A stretch of 8,446 bases of DNA from an uncultured Thermoleophilia bacterium (GTDB lineage Bacteria > Actinomycetota > Thermoleophilia > UBA2241), in assembly GCA_903921965.1 (NCBI GenBank), contig CAIXSE010000809.1:1-8446 (forward strand), given 5' to 3'. Below, in pieces: positions 1 to 7,280 of the stretch. Below the pieces are notes generated by a model that was given only the letters and a program-made list of their open reading frames with translations, searched no databases and was not told the DNA's origin. Every line of letters starts with the position of its first letter. Position 1 is the first letter of the stretch. Both the position numbers and the translations under genes were made by a program.

Positions 1-249
1 GAGCTTGCCGCCGACGATCATGAGGCAGGCCATCACCAGCGTGTACAGGGTGATGGCCGTCTGGATGCCCGTGACCGTGGTGCCCAGATCGTTCGCCACG
101 GTCGCGATGGACACGTTCATGACGGAGCTGTCCAGCGTCATGAGGAACTGCCCCAGGGCCAGGGTGAACAGCACGAGGCCCGCGCCGGCCGCTGCCGCCT
201 TGGCGGCCTTCCCCGGCGCCTGCTTTCCCGCGGTCTGTGTGTCCGCCAT
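1..249 (-). CDS. MFS drug transporter, DHA2 (EmrB/QacA) type, N-terminal fragment
   Basis: The first 83 codons of a protein that continues past the left edge. After a short polar Lys/Ala-rich cytoplasmic tail (residues 1-22), a hydrophobic segment at about 23-38 runs into LDSSVMNVSIATVANDLG (40-56 region). That is the TM1 motif typical of 14-helix DHA2 drug:proton antiporters (lDxTvvnvAlp). A second hydrophobic segment at about 61-79 ends in GGKL, the start of the loop 2-3 motif (G-K/R-L-x-D). These signs support a proton-coupled efflux pump in the inner membrane; the substrate cannot be read from this fragment. The ATG at 247-249 is preceded by a purine-rich GGAGAGGGGGAGG, a good ribosome binding site. 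The gene is divergent from the DUF1269 pair. The family call is firm; exporter specificity is unknown. Confidence 0.85.
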   Translation of the reverse strand, partial: MADTQTAGKQAPGKAAKAAAAGAGLVLFTLALGQFLMTLDSSVMNVSIATVANDLGTTVTGIQTAITLYTLVMACLMIVGGKL

Positions 250-285
250 GCCCTCCCCCTCTCCGGACCTCGCCAGGCCGGTCGT

Positions 286-291
286 ATTCTA
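286..291 (-). promoter_or_regulatory. Possible -10 element for the MFS gene
   Basis: Read on the minus strand this is TAGAAT, five of six matches to TATAAT, in an otherwise very GC-rich stretch. It would start a transcript with a leader of about 30 bases before the ATG at 249. No convincing TTGACA-like -35 lies 16-18 bases upstream. A 10-bp palindrome CAGCATGCTG (312-321) sits roughly where the -35 would be and could be an operator. This is a guess from position and composition. Confidence 0.3.
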
Positions 292-350
292 CGCCACCGC
301 GGGCGACGACCCAGCATGCTGACCGCATGGCAAGGGAGCGCTCCGCGCCG

Positions 351-387
351 GGCACCGGGTGCCCCCGGCACGTGCCACGCGGCGTGG
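351..387. promoter_or_regulatory. Cluster of three short dyads in the divergent intergenic region
   Basis: Three inverted repeats lie back to back: GGCACCGGGTGCC (351-363, 6-bp arms, 1-base centre), GGCACGTGCC (367-376, perfect) and CCACGCGGCGTGG (375-387, 6-bp arms, 1-base centre). The first two share GGCAC/GTGCC half-sites and begin 16 bases apart. They lie between the MFS start (249) and the first DUF1269 start (469), a usual place for an operator controlling one or both genes. In DNA this GC-rich some dyads arise by chance. No regulator gene is visible in the window, so function is inferred from position only. Confidence 0.35.
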
Positions 388-468
388 TTTCGCCCCGGGT
401 ACCGTAGACAGTCGACAACGGACGTATGGCGCGGCCGTACTCACCACGACACCAGCGGAGGGACACCC

Positions 469-975
469 ATGAGCGACGCACCTCTCGACCTGTACATCGC
501 CGGCTACACCGACCCCGACGCGGCCAAAGAAGACTTCGACGCGCTCAAGAAGGCGCAGCGCGAGGGCGTGGTCTTCATCGACGGCGCCGTGCTCATCAGC
601 CGCGACGACGACGGCAAGATCCACGTCAAGGAGACCGGCGACCACGATGTCCTCAAGGGCTCGGTCATCGGCGTCGGAGCCGGCCTCGTCGTCGGCCTCT
701 TCGCGCCGCCGCTGCTGGGCGCCCTCGTCGTGGGCGGCGTGATCGGCGGTCTCGTGGGCAAGCTCGTCAAGACGCACGAGGAGAACAAGATCCAGAAGGA
801 CGTCGAAGACACGATCCCGCCGGGCACGTCCGGCATCGTCGCGGTCTTCGAGGAGGTCTGGGTGGACGAGGTCGAGCGCCAGCTCAAGAAGGCCGCCAGG
901 AAGGCCTGCAAGCAGGCCGACAAGGAGACCGCCAAGGAGCTCAAGGAAGCCCTGAAGGCGGAGGAGACCGCCTGA
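469..975 (+). CDS. DUF1269 family membrane-associated protein, first of two tandem copies
   Basis: A 168-residue protein of the DUF1269 family, whose biochemical role is not established. The N-terminal part (about 5-60) is a small soluble alpha/beta fold of the kind seen in the family, with LYIAGYTDPDAA and then DGKIHVKETGD. A Gly/Val/Leu-rich stretch (about 64-100) could enter or cross the membrane as a hairpin. Next come DTIPPGTSGIVAVFEE, the hallmark PPG-G-a-l region, and a Lys/Ala/Glu-rich amphipathic tail (about 135-168). I chose the ATG at 469 because GGAGG (457-461) sits 7 bases upstream and homology begins there; the frame is open back to 316 but that extension looks non-coding. The gene is followed after 72 bases by a paralogue, so the two probably share a transcript. 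Family confident, function unknown. Confidence 0.88.
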   Translation: MSDAPLDLYIAGYTDPDAAKEDFDALKKAQREGVVFIDGAVLISRDDDGKIHVKETGDHDVLKGSVIGVGAGLVVGLFAPPLLGALVVGGVIGGLVGKLVKTHEENKIQKDVEDTIPPGTSGIVAVFEEVWVDEVERQLKKAARKACKQADKETAKELKEALKAEETA

Positions 976-1047
976 CCGGTCCGATGTCCGCGAGTCAGGT
1001 CCACGAGCGCGGCAACGGAGCCGCGACGCTACCGACGGAGGAGCCGC

Positions 1048-1545
1048 ATGAGTGAACTGATGGTCCTCGGCTTCGAGGACGAGGCCGCGGCCGACGCGTT
1101 CGGCCTCAAGCTGGCCCAGATGCAGAAGGACATGATCGTCGAGCTCCAGGACGCCGCCGAGGTCATCCGCGACCCCGACGGCAAGCCGCACGTCAAGCAC
1201 GGTCACGGCATGGTCGGCGCCGGCGCCCTGGGCGGTGCCTTCTTCGGCATGCTGTTCGGCTTCCTGTTCTTCATGCCGTTCCTGGGCCTCGCCATCGGCG
1301 CCGGCCTCGGGGCGCTGTTCGGGAAGATGGGCAAGGACAGCATCGACCAGGGCGTGCTCGAGCAGATGGGCGATGCGGTACCGCCGGGCAAGGCCGGCTG
1401 GTTCCTGCTCATCGGGCAGATGACCGAAGACAAGTTCCTGGCCGAGGTCGAGGGTACGAACGCCAGGGTCGTGCGCACCAACCTCACGCAGGAGCAGGAG
1501 GACGCGCTGAAGGAAGCGTTCGGGGCCGGCAAGCACAAGAAGTGA
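1048..1545 (+). CDS. DUF1269 family membrane-associated protein, second tandem copy
   Basis: A 165-residue paralogue of the preceding gene. The order of parts is the same: an N-terminal soluble region starting SELMVLGFEDEAAADAF, the matching segment DPDGKPHVKHGHG, a Gly/Phe/Met-rich hydrophobic region (about 54-90) that is clearly more membrane-like than in copy one, then a PPGKAGWFLLI core (about 112-122) and a short basic end. The hydrophobic stretch is long enough for two membrane passes. The ATG at 1048 has a strong GGAGGAG (1037-1043) in front of it. Copy two lacks the long Lys-rich tail of copy one and the two differ widely in sequence, so they are old paralogues and may form a hetero-oligomer. 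That last point is inference. Transcription probably ends at the hairpins after 1557. Confidence 0.9.
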   Translation: MSELMVLGFEDEAAADAFGLKLAQMQKDMIVELQDAAEVIRDPDGKPHVKHGHGMVGAGALGGAFFGMLFGFLFFMPFLGLAIGAGLGALFGKMGKDSIDQGVLEQMGDAVPPGKAGWFLLIGQMTEDKFLAEVEGTNARVVRTNLTQEQEDALKEAFGAGKHKK

Positions 1546-1556
1546 GAGTCAGGCGG

Positions 1557-1571
1557 CGCGCCTTCGGCGCG
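1557..1571 (+). terminator. Short GC hairpin after the DUF1269 pair
   Basis: CGCGCC (1557-1562) and GGCGCG (1566-1571) pair with a TTC loop, starting 11 bases after the second DUF1269 stop codon. There is no T-run after it. It may add to the larger hairpin that follows rather than act alone. Confidence 0.4.
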
Positions 1572-1580
1572 TGATGCACG

Positions 1581-1623
1581 ACGACGGGGGCGGGGCGCCG
1601 CAGCGGCACCCCGCCCCCGTCGT
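1581..1623. terminator. Strong bidirectional terminator-like hairpin between convergent genes
   Basis: A perfect 15-bp inverted repeat: ACGACGGGGGCGGGG (1581-1595) and its complement (1609-1623). The 13-base loop can itself form a 4-bp GCCG/CGGC stem (1597-1600 with 1604-1607). It lies between the end of the second DUF1269 gene (1545) and the end of purF (1653), which converge on it, so it can serve both strands. It lacks a T-tract on either side, which is common in high-GC actinobacterial terminators. Confidence 0.75.
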
Positions 1624-1652
1624 GTTCGGCTATCCGCGCCGCGTTCCGGGAC

Positions 1653-3086
1653 TCAGGGGTCGCAGAGCGCGGCGGCGCCCTTCTCGAAGCGCATCTTGCA
1701 CATCGCGTACTCCTCGGGCACCGCGATGGGGTAGTCGCCGTCGAAGCAGGCGCGGCAGAACTCGGTGCGCGGCAGGCCGGTGCTGGCCTGCAGGCCGTCG
1801 AGCGTGAGGTAGTGCAGGCTGGTGGCGCCGACGTGCTCGCGGATCTCGTCGACGCTCTTGTTGGCGGCGATGAGCTCGGCGCGCGTGGCCATGTCGATGC
1901 CGTAGTAGCAGGGCCACTGGATCGGCGGCGAGCTGATGCGCAGGTGCACCTCGGCGGCGCCGGCGTCGAACAGCATCTTCACCAGCCGGCGCGTCGTGTT
2001 GCCGCGCACGATGGAGTCGTCCACCACGACGAGGCGCTTGCCGCGGATGACCTCCTTCAGCGGGTTGAGCTTCATGCGGATGCCCACCTGCCGCAGCTGG
2101 TCGTCGGGCTGGATGAAGGTGCGGTGCACGTAGCGGTTCTTGATGAGGCCCTCGGTGTAGGGGATGCCGGACTCGGCGGCGTAGCCGATGGCCGCCGGCA
2201 TGCCGGTGTCGGGTACCGGGATGACAAGGTCGGCCTCGACCGGGGCCTCCATCGCCAGGTGGCGGCCCATCTGCTGGCGTGCGAGGTGCAGCGTCTTGCC
2301 GGCGACCACGCTGTCCGGCCGCGCGAAGTAGATGAACTCGAAGATGCACAGCGCCGGCCGCGAGCCCTCGAGCTCGACGCGCGCGCTGCGCAGGCCGTGC
2401 TGCTTGTCGACGATGACGATCTCGCCGGGCTCGATGGCGCGCACGAAGTGGGCGCCGATGATGTTGAGCCCGGCGGTCTCGCTGCTGATCACCGGGTGGC
2501 CCTCGTAGTCGCCGAGGCACAGGGGGCGCACGCCGTACGGGTCGCGGAAGCCGACGAGGGAGTCGCCGCTCATGACCACCGCCGAGAAGGCGCCGCGGAT
2601 CTTGGCCACGGCGGTGCGCACCGCTTCGAGCAGGTCGCTGTCGGCCTCGTGGGCGATGAGCGCCGTGATGACCTCGGTGTCGGTGGTGCCCGAGAACCTG
2701 ACGCCCTGCGCGATGAGCTCGTCGCGCAGTTCGGTGGTGTTGACGAGGTTGCCGTTGTGGCCCAGGGCGATGACGTCGCCGTTGCGGCTGCGCACCAGCG
2801 GCTGCGAGTTCTGCCAGTGGCTGGCGCCGGTGGTGCTGTACCGCACGTGGCCGACGGCGTGCTGGCCGCTCAGACTCTGCAGCATCTGCTCGTTGAAGAC
2901 CTGGCTGACCAGGCCGAGGTCCTTGATGACGGTGATCTGGCCGTCGTCGCTCACGGCGATGCCCGCGCTCTCCTGACCGCGGTGCTGCAGGGCGTAGAGG
3001 CCGAAGAAGGTCAGGCGTGCGACGTCGTGGCCCGGCGCGTGGATGCCGAACACGCCACAAGCGTCGTGGAAGTGATCGTCGTGCAA
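1653..3086 (-). CDS. purF: Amidophosphoribosyltransferase (glutamine PRPP amidotransferase)
   Basis: This 477-residue enzyme makes 5-phosphoribosylamine from PRPP and glutamine, the first committed step of de novo purine synthesis, in the cytosol. A nine-residue propeptide precedes CGVFGI; Cys10 is the expected N-terminal nucleophile after processing. The glutaminase domain follows, with [10 protein letters not shown] (33-42), GHVRYSTTG (79-87) and GHNGNLVN (109-116). The phosphoribosyltransferase domain carries the PRPP loop [14 protein letters not shown] (353-366). Cys247, Cys393, Cys444 and Cys447 match the four ligands of the [4Fe-4S] cluster in Bacillus-type PurF. The start codon is TTG (3084-3086), the only ATG, GTG or TTG between the homology and the upstream in-frame stop at 3153-3155. 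The ribosome binding site is weak (GGATC about 8 bases upstream) and overlaps a palindrome. A decayed purL end lies 19 bases upstream. Confidence 0.97.
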   Translation of the reverse strand: MHDDHFHDACGVFGIHAPGHDVARLTFFGLYALQHRGQESAGIAVSDDGQITVIKDLGLVSQVFNEQMLQSLSGQHAVGHVRYSTTGASHWQNSQPLVRSRNGDVIALGHNGNLVNTTELRDELIAQGVRFSGTTDTEVITALIAHEADSDLLEAVRTAVAKIRGAFSAVVMSGDSLVGFRDPYGVRPLCLGDYEGHPVISSETAGLNIIGAHFVRAIEPGEIVIVDKQHGLRSARVELEGSRPALCIFEFIYFARPDSVVAGKTLHLARQQMGRHLAMEAPVEADLVIPVPDTGMPAAIGYAAESGIPYTEGLIKNRYVHRTFIQPDDQLRQVGIRMKLNPLKEVIRGKRLVVVDDSIVRGNTTRRLVKMLFDAGAAEVHLRISSPPIQWPCYYGIDMATRAELIAANKSVDEIREHVGATSLHYLTLDGLQASTGLPRTEFCRACFDGDYPIAVPEEYAMCKMRFEKGAAALCDP

Positions 3087-3090
3087 AACG

Positions 3091-3105
3091 CCAGATCCGA
3101 TCTGG
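3091..3105. promoter_or_regulatory. Perfect 7-bp-arm palindrome over the purF ribosome binding region
   Basis: CCAGATC (3091-3097), one central base, GATCTGG (3099-3105). It ends four bases before the purF TTG codon and begins one base after the stop of the purL remnant. It covers the only candidate Shine-Dalgarno bases, so a bound protein or an RNA hairpin could hinder translation of purF. A role as an operator is inferred from symmetry and position; no known purine regulator box is matched. Confidence 0.4.
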
Positions 3106-3240
3106 TCAGGCGCGCCACTGGGGCAGCGCCTCGTAGGCGGGATGGAGCCCGCTCACCGGGACGGCCGCGGACTCCTCGGCGTCAATGGTACACCGCGAGA
3201 CCCCCGGCGGTCACTCTGCCGCGACGGCGCTGGTGCCGGC
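3106..3240 (-). pseudogene. Decayed duplicate of the purL 3' end
   Basis: Read on the minus strand, 3106-3195 encodes RCTIDAEESAAVPVSGLH followed by PAYEALPQWRA and a TGA at 3106-3108. It aligns with the last residues of the real PurL, RCTMDDEVLVAVPVGELH then AAYESLPQRLL. Over 3122-3195 the nucleotides match the real purL end (7641-7714) at about three of four positions by hand count, and TCACCGGGACGG-type blocks are identical. Going upstream, one extra base near 3195-3198 shifts the frame; beyond it the other frame reads GRVTAGGL, matching GRVTGEHL of PurL. In the downstream frame a stop appears at 3211-3213, and similarity fades by about 3240. There is no start codon with a ribosome site and no upstream domain, so this is a scar and not a gene. 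The upstream edge is approximate. Confidence 0.85.
3185..3214 (-). promoter_or_regulatory. Possible purF promoter inside the purL remnant
   Basis: On the minus strand GTGACC (3209-3214) and TACCAT (3185-3190) each match four of six bases of the -35 and -10 consensus, with an 18-base spacer. A transcript from here would have a leader of about 90 bases before the purF TTG. If purF was once transcribed with purL, a new promoter between the inserted gene and purF would be useful. The evidence is consensus similarity only. Confidence 0.22.
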
Positions 3241-3248
3241 CCGCGCGC

Positions 3249-3282
3249 GTCCGCTCCGGCGCCGGCTCCGGGCGGCGCGGAC
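3249..3282 (-). terminator. Possible hairpin after the kinase gene
   Basis: GTCCGC (3249-3254) pairs with GCGGAC (3277-3282). The enclosed 22 bases contain the palindrome CCGGCGCCGG and could stack further. It begins 12 bases after the kinase stop codon, the place for a terminator. There is no T-run, and GC-rich DNA forms such stems readily. Confidence 0.35.
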
Positions 3283-3293
3283 CACCTCGCCGG

Positions 3294-6200
3294 TCAGTCG
3301 TCCGCGACCGGTCTGCCGAGCGTGAAGGAGAAGGTCGCGCCCTTCTCGACCTCACCCTCGCCCCAGACGCGGCCCCCGAGGCGCGTCACGAGGCGTTGCA
3401 CGGTGGCCAGGCCGATGCCGTCCCCGGGGAAGTCGGCTTTGGGGTGGAGGCGCTGGAAGGGACCGAACAGACGGGCGGCGTGGGCCATGTCGAACCCCGC
3501 GCCGTCGTCGCGCACGAAGAAGACGGTCTCGCCCTCGGACTGCGCCGCGCCGACCTCGATGCGGGCGGCAGGGTGTCTGGACGTGTACTTGCAGGCGTTG
3601 CCCAGGAGGTTGGCGAGGACGACGCCCAGGGCGGCGGCGTCGGTCCGGGCGGTGAGGCCCGGCGCGATGACGAACTCGATCTGCCGATCCGGGTGTTCGT
3701 CGCTGAGCCCGCCCGCGATCTGGGCCGCGAGGGCGCTCACGTCGACCTGCTCGGGCAGCAGGTCCTGCCGCGACGCCCGGGAGAGGACCACGAAGTAGTC
3801 GATGAGCGCGGCCATGCGCTGGGCGGCGGCGCGCACGCGCTGCAGGTCGTCGCGCTCGCCGTCGGTGAGACGCTCCGCCGCCTCCTCGGCCACCAGCTGA
3901 CTGAAGCCGTCGATGGCACGGAGGGGGGCGCGCAGGTCGTGCGCGGCGGCGTAGACGAAGGCCTCCAGCTCCTGGTTGGCGGCCTCGAGGCGGCCGGTGC
4001 GCTCCTCCACGAGCTCCTCGAGGTGCTGGTTGAGGCGGCGCACCTCGGCCTCGGCCCGCCCGCGCTCGGTGACCTCGATGCGCAGGCGGGCGGTGGCCTC
4101 GACCAGCTCCTCGGCCTGCGCCGCCTCCCGCGATTCGAGCCGCGCCTCGCGCGCCTGGGTGGCCAGATGACGCAGGTGTGCGACCTGCCGGTCCTGCAGT
4201 CTGTCGAGCAGTACCTCGGCGCCGGCGCCGTCACGCGTGTCGCCCGAGGGCAGCGCGTGCGCCAGCGTGGCCCGGCACGCCGCCTCGAGCGCCTGGGTCT
4301 TGGCGGCGGCGCCCCAGCCGTCGTAGCAGACGTAGGCCAGCTCCAGATACGCCTGGGCCTGGCGCTCGCTCCCGCACCGCAGCCAGCAGTCGGAGGCCCG
4401 TTCGCAGGCCAGGCCCTCCCACTGCAGGAACTCGCCGGCGCGCGCCGCGTCGATCGCCCCGTCGTAGAGCGTGAGCGCCTCGAGCCAGTGGCCGTCGATG
4501 CGCGCCAGCTCGGCCTCGGCCAGGAGTCGCTTGTGCTCGAAGTTGTCGGGGCAGAACTCGGCCCATATGCGCAGCCTCTCCACCGTCCGGTCGAGCTCCG
4601 GCCGCCAGGCCGTCCGCAGGGCGTCGCCGGCCGAGGGGTAGAGGGCGGTGCGGATCAGGAACCGCGCGAAGACGTGCTCCGGCCACGGCAGGAGCCCCTG
4701 CGTCCCCACCGTGTAGATGAGCGCGTCGGCCTCGTCCGAGACCGCCAGCGCGCGCTCGAGGTCGCCGAGCACGAGGAGGGCGTGCGCCTTGAGCACCCGG
4801 TAGATGCAGGCTATCTGGATGTTCTCGTGGTCGGCGACGCGGCGCAGGTACGCCTCCTCCGACCACGGCGTCTCCTCGCCGGTCGTGCGGCTCTCCTTGC
4901 CCGTCGCGGAGCCGAACACGTTCAGCGACAGCGAGCCGAACACGCCGAGCCCGCCCTCCAGCAGGTCGATCGCCCACTGGTTGAGGCGCGTCCTGCTGAA
5001 CTCCAGAGAACGGGACGACTCCTGGATGAGGTCCGGCAGCGGGACCGCCTGGTAGTAGTGGCAGTACATGCCGTGTCCGAAGGCGTACGCGGCGTACTGC
5101 AGGTTGCCCGAGAGGAGACCCGCGTCGTAGGCGTCCTCGTAGTCGCGAGACGCATGGCGCAGGTGCGTGAACCACGGCCGGATCGAGCTGCCGATCATGA
5201 GGTGGAACACGCTCTGGTCGGACGGCGAGCGGAACGTCCCGGTCATCAGCGTCGTCGCCAGCTCCCCGAACTCCTTCGCCGTCGCGTAGTCGTCGTCCAC
5301 CCACCCGAGCAGCCCGCCGAAGGCGGTGTGGCTGTAGCCGACCTGGGGCACGTTGCCGTACCGCAGCGTGAGGCCGACCACCTTCGGCACGATCACCGAC
5401 CACAGCCGCTGGTGCCAGCGGTAGCAGGGCGGGCCCATCGTGATGAGGATCTTCGTCGCCGTGAGCATCCCGCGGTCGCTCATGACCGGCAGGCCGGCCA
5501 GCGACGAGACGGCGCGGCCGCCCAGCTCTTCTCGCACCTGCGCGATCTCGTGGTCGCGGGCCGCCTCGAAGTCGGCCTCCGGCAGGACGATCCCGAGCGC
5601 CGAGAGCGCCTCGCGGCCGGCCGCGACGGCCTCGGCATAGCGGGCGAGCAGCGTGTGGTGCACGATGAGCACGCAGAGGGCGTCCGCCTTCTCGACGTCA
5701 TCGGCCGCGTGTGCCGCGGCCTGGCGGACGCACGCCTCGGCGACGGCGCGGTCGCCTTCCAGGAACTCGCACTCCGCCCGCTCGAGGAGGAGGCGCGTGG
5801 CCAGGTCGTGGCGCTCGCGCCAGAGCCTTTCCGCGAGGCCGGGCCGCGACAGGAAGAGGTCCGCGGCCCGGAAGAACCCCAGCGCCGCCCGGTAGGCGGT
5901 CGCGGCGAAGGCGCGTCGCGCCGCTGCCACGTCGAGCTCCAGCGCCGACAGAGCTTCGTCGTCGTCGCGTACGAGCTCCCCGCCGGCGTTGAAGTCGCCG
6001 GCCACTTCGAACGTGCGCTCGGCGAGCTGCTCCGGCGGCAGGCTGGCGAGCAGGAGCCTGCCGATGCGCAGGTGGATCGCCGGGAGCTCCGCCGCCTCGA
6101 TGAGCGAGTAGGCGGCCTGCTGTACCCGGTCGTGCAGGAACCTGCGTTCGCCGTCGTCCTCGCCGTCGCCCCGGTCGGCGAGCATGACGGCCGTCTGCGG

Positions 6201-7280
6201 TGAGGAAAGTACGGCCGACACGTCCTCGACGGACCGTTCGCTGATGATGCTCAGCGTCCCGATGTCGAAGCGGTTGCCGAGGCACGCGGCCAGAGACAGG
6301 AGGTCTCTCGGCGCCTCTTCGAGGCGGCCCAGTCTGCGTACGAACAGGTCGACCACGTCGTCCGGCAGGTCGGCCGCCTCGATGCTGTCCTGGTCCCAGT
6401 GCCACAGCCGCCGCGTCTCGTCGAAGCCGATGTGGCCCGACTCCTGCAGGTAGTCGAGGTACGAGCGCACGAAGAACGGGTTGCCGCGGGTCCTGGCGTG
6501 GATGACCGCGGCCAGGCCTCCGGTGTCGGCGGAGGCCGGGCTGACCGTGTCGCCCACGAGTCGCGCCACGTCGTCGCTGCCGAGGTCGTTCAGCCCGAGA
6601 GAGGTGACGCGCACGCCCTGACGGCGCAGGTCGCTCAGGGTGGAGGTCAGCGGATGGGCCGCGTCGACCTCGTTGTCGCGGTACGCGACGATCACCAGGA
6701 CGTAGCGGAGGGCGCTCCCGATCTGCAGCTGCCGCAGGAGGCGCAGGGAGCCGGGGTCGGCCCACTGCCAGTCGTCGACGAACAGGACCAGCGGGTGCTC
6801 CGGGCGGCATATGGTCTGGAGGAAGCTGCCCAGCATGCGCGAGAAGCGGTGCAGCGCCTCCTGCGGGCCGATCTCGGTCAGCGGCGGCTGCGGGCCCAGC
6901 AGCGCCTCGAACCCGGGGGCCAGGTCCACGAGGAGCCGCCCGAGAGGGCCGACGGCGCTCAGGACGTCGTCCTTCCAGCGCTCGCGGTGCCGGGCGCTCC
7001 TCGCCAGCAGCTGGTCGCACAGCTCCGTGAGCGCCTGGCTGACCGCGAAGTACGGCGTGTTCTGCTGGTACTGGTCGAACTTGCCCTGCACGAAGAAACC
7101 GTTCCGCCGGAGGATCGGCCCTGCCGCCTCCTGCGCCAGAGCGGTCTTGCCGACCCCGGGGCTGCCGGGCAGGAGGAGGACTGCGCCGTGCCCCGCGCAG
7201 ACGCGTTCGACCGAGTCCGTCAGGGCCGCGATCTCCCGTTCGCGGCCGTACAGCCTGTCCGGCGGGGTCAGGCGCTGCAT
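3294..7280 (-). CDS. Giant STAND-like ATPase / helical repeat / sensor histidine kinase fusion
   Basis: About 1328 residues from the ATG at 7278-7280. An AAA_16-type ATPase domain opens with LYGREREIAAL (10-20), then Walker A GSPGVGKT (39-46), the family signature GKFDQYQQNTPY (66-77), Walker B LVLFVDDWQWAD (164-175), TRGNPFF (264-270) and FLHDRVQQAAYSLI (381-394). A long alpha-helical, TPR-like region follows (about 400-1010), then a coiled coil (about 1035-1105). A complete histidine kinase ends the protein: phosphoacceptor His1114 in AHDLRAPLRAIDGFSQLV, N-box NLLGNACKYT (1224-1233), DDGAGFD (1258-1264) and GDGIGLA (1286-1292). The protein resembles cyanobacterial-style trifunctional kinases, but the N-terminal Ser/Thr kinase and the usual GAF domain are absent. 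No membrane segment is seen, so it is probably cytosolic. The start is uncertain: GTG codons at 7286 and 7418 are in frame, and none has a strong ribosome site. No partner response regulator is visible. Signal and target are unknown. Confidence 0.9.
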   Translation of the reverse strand: MQRLTPPDRLYGREREIAALTDSVERVCAGHGAVLLLPGSPGVGKTALAQEAAGPILRRNGFFVQGKFDQYQQNTPYFAVSQALTELCDQLLARSARHRERWKDDVLSAVGPLGRLLVDLAPGFEALLGPQPPLTEIGPQEALHRFSRMLGSFLQTICRPEHPLVLFVDDWQWADPGSLRLLRQLQIGSALRYVLVIVAYRDNEVDAAHPLTSTLSDLRRQGVRVTSLGLNDLGSDDVARLVGDTVSPASADTGGLAAVIHARTRGNPFFVRSYLDYLQESGHIGFDETRRLWHWDQDSIEAADLPDDVVDLFVRRLGRLEEAPRDLLSLAACLGNRFDIGTLSIISERSVEDVSAVLSSPQTAVMLADRGDGEDDGERRFLHDRVQQAAYSLIEAAELPAIHLRIGRLLLASLPPEQLAERTFEVAGDFNAGGELVRDDDEALSALELDVAAARRAFAATAYRAALGFFRAADLFLSRPGLAERLWRERHDLATRLLLERAECEFLEGDRAVAEACVRQAAAHAADDVEKADALCVLIVHHTLLARYAEAVAAGREALSALGIVLPEADFEAARDHEIAQVREELGGRAVSSLAGLPVMSDRGMLTATKILITMGPPCYRWHQRLWSVIVPKVVGLTLRYGNVPQVGYSHTAFGGLLGWVDDDYATAKEFGELATTLMTGTFRSPSDQSVFHLMIGSSIRPWFTHLRHASRDYEDAYDAGLLSGNLQYAAYAFGHGMYCHYYQAVPLPDLIQESSRSLEFSRTRLNQWAIDLLEGGLGVFGSLSLNVFGSATGKESRTTGEETPWSEEAYLRRVADHENIQIACIYRVLKAHALLVLGDLERALAVSDEADALIYTVGTQGLLPWPEHVFARFLIRTALYPSAGDALRTAWRPELDRTVERLRIWAEFCPDNFEHKRLLAEAELARIDGHWLEALTLYDGAIDAARAGEFLQWEGLACERASDCWLRCGSERQAQAYLELAYVCYDGWGAAAKTQALEAACRATLAHALPSGDTRDGAGAEVLLDRLQDRQVAHLRHLATQAREARLESREAAQAEELVEATARLRIEVTERGRAEAEVRRLNQHLEELVEERTGRLEAANQELEAFVYAAAHDLRAPLRAIDGFSQLVAEEAAERLTDGERDDLQRVRAAAQRMAALIDYFVVLSRASRQDLLPEQVDVSALAAQIAGGLSDEHPDRQIEFVIAPGLTARTDAAALGVVLANLLGNACKYTSRHPAARIEVGAAQSEGETVFFVRDDGAGFDMAHAARLFGPFQRLHPKADFPGDGIGLATVQRLVTRLGGRVWGEGEVEKGATFSFTLGRPVADD

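Noticed and set aside
386..401. A general-stress sigma factor promoter (GGTTT ... GGGTA) upstream of the DUF1269 genes
   Set aside because: Both boxes are present in GGTTTCGCCCCGGGTAC, but only 6 bases separate them; the SigF/SigB-type promoter needs about 15-17.
289..1536. A 415-codon open frame on the minus strand across both DUF1269 genes
   Set aside because: The same composition effect. The plus-strand genes have strong ribosome sites and family motifs; this frame has a Leu/Glu/Ala/Val repetitive translation and no recognisable domain.
1812..6203. A 4.4 kb open frame on the plus strand, antisense to purF and the kinase
   Set aside because: It spans two well-supported genes on the other strand plus the gap between them. 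Its translation is Arg/Ala/Gly/Val/Glu-rich with no family motif. In high-GC genes the codons TTA, CTA and TCA are rare, so the opposing frame stays free of stops.
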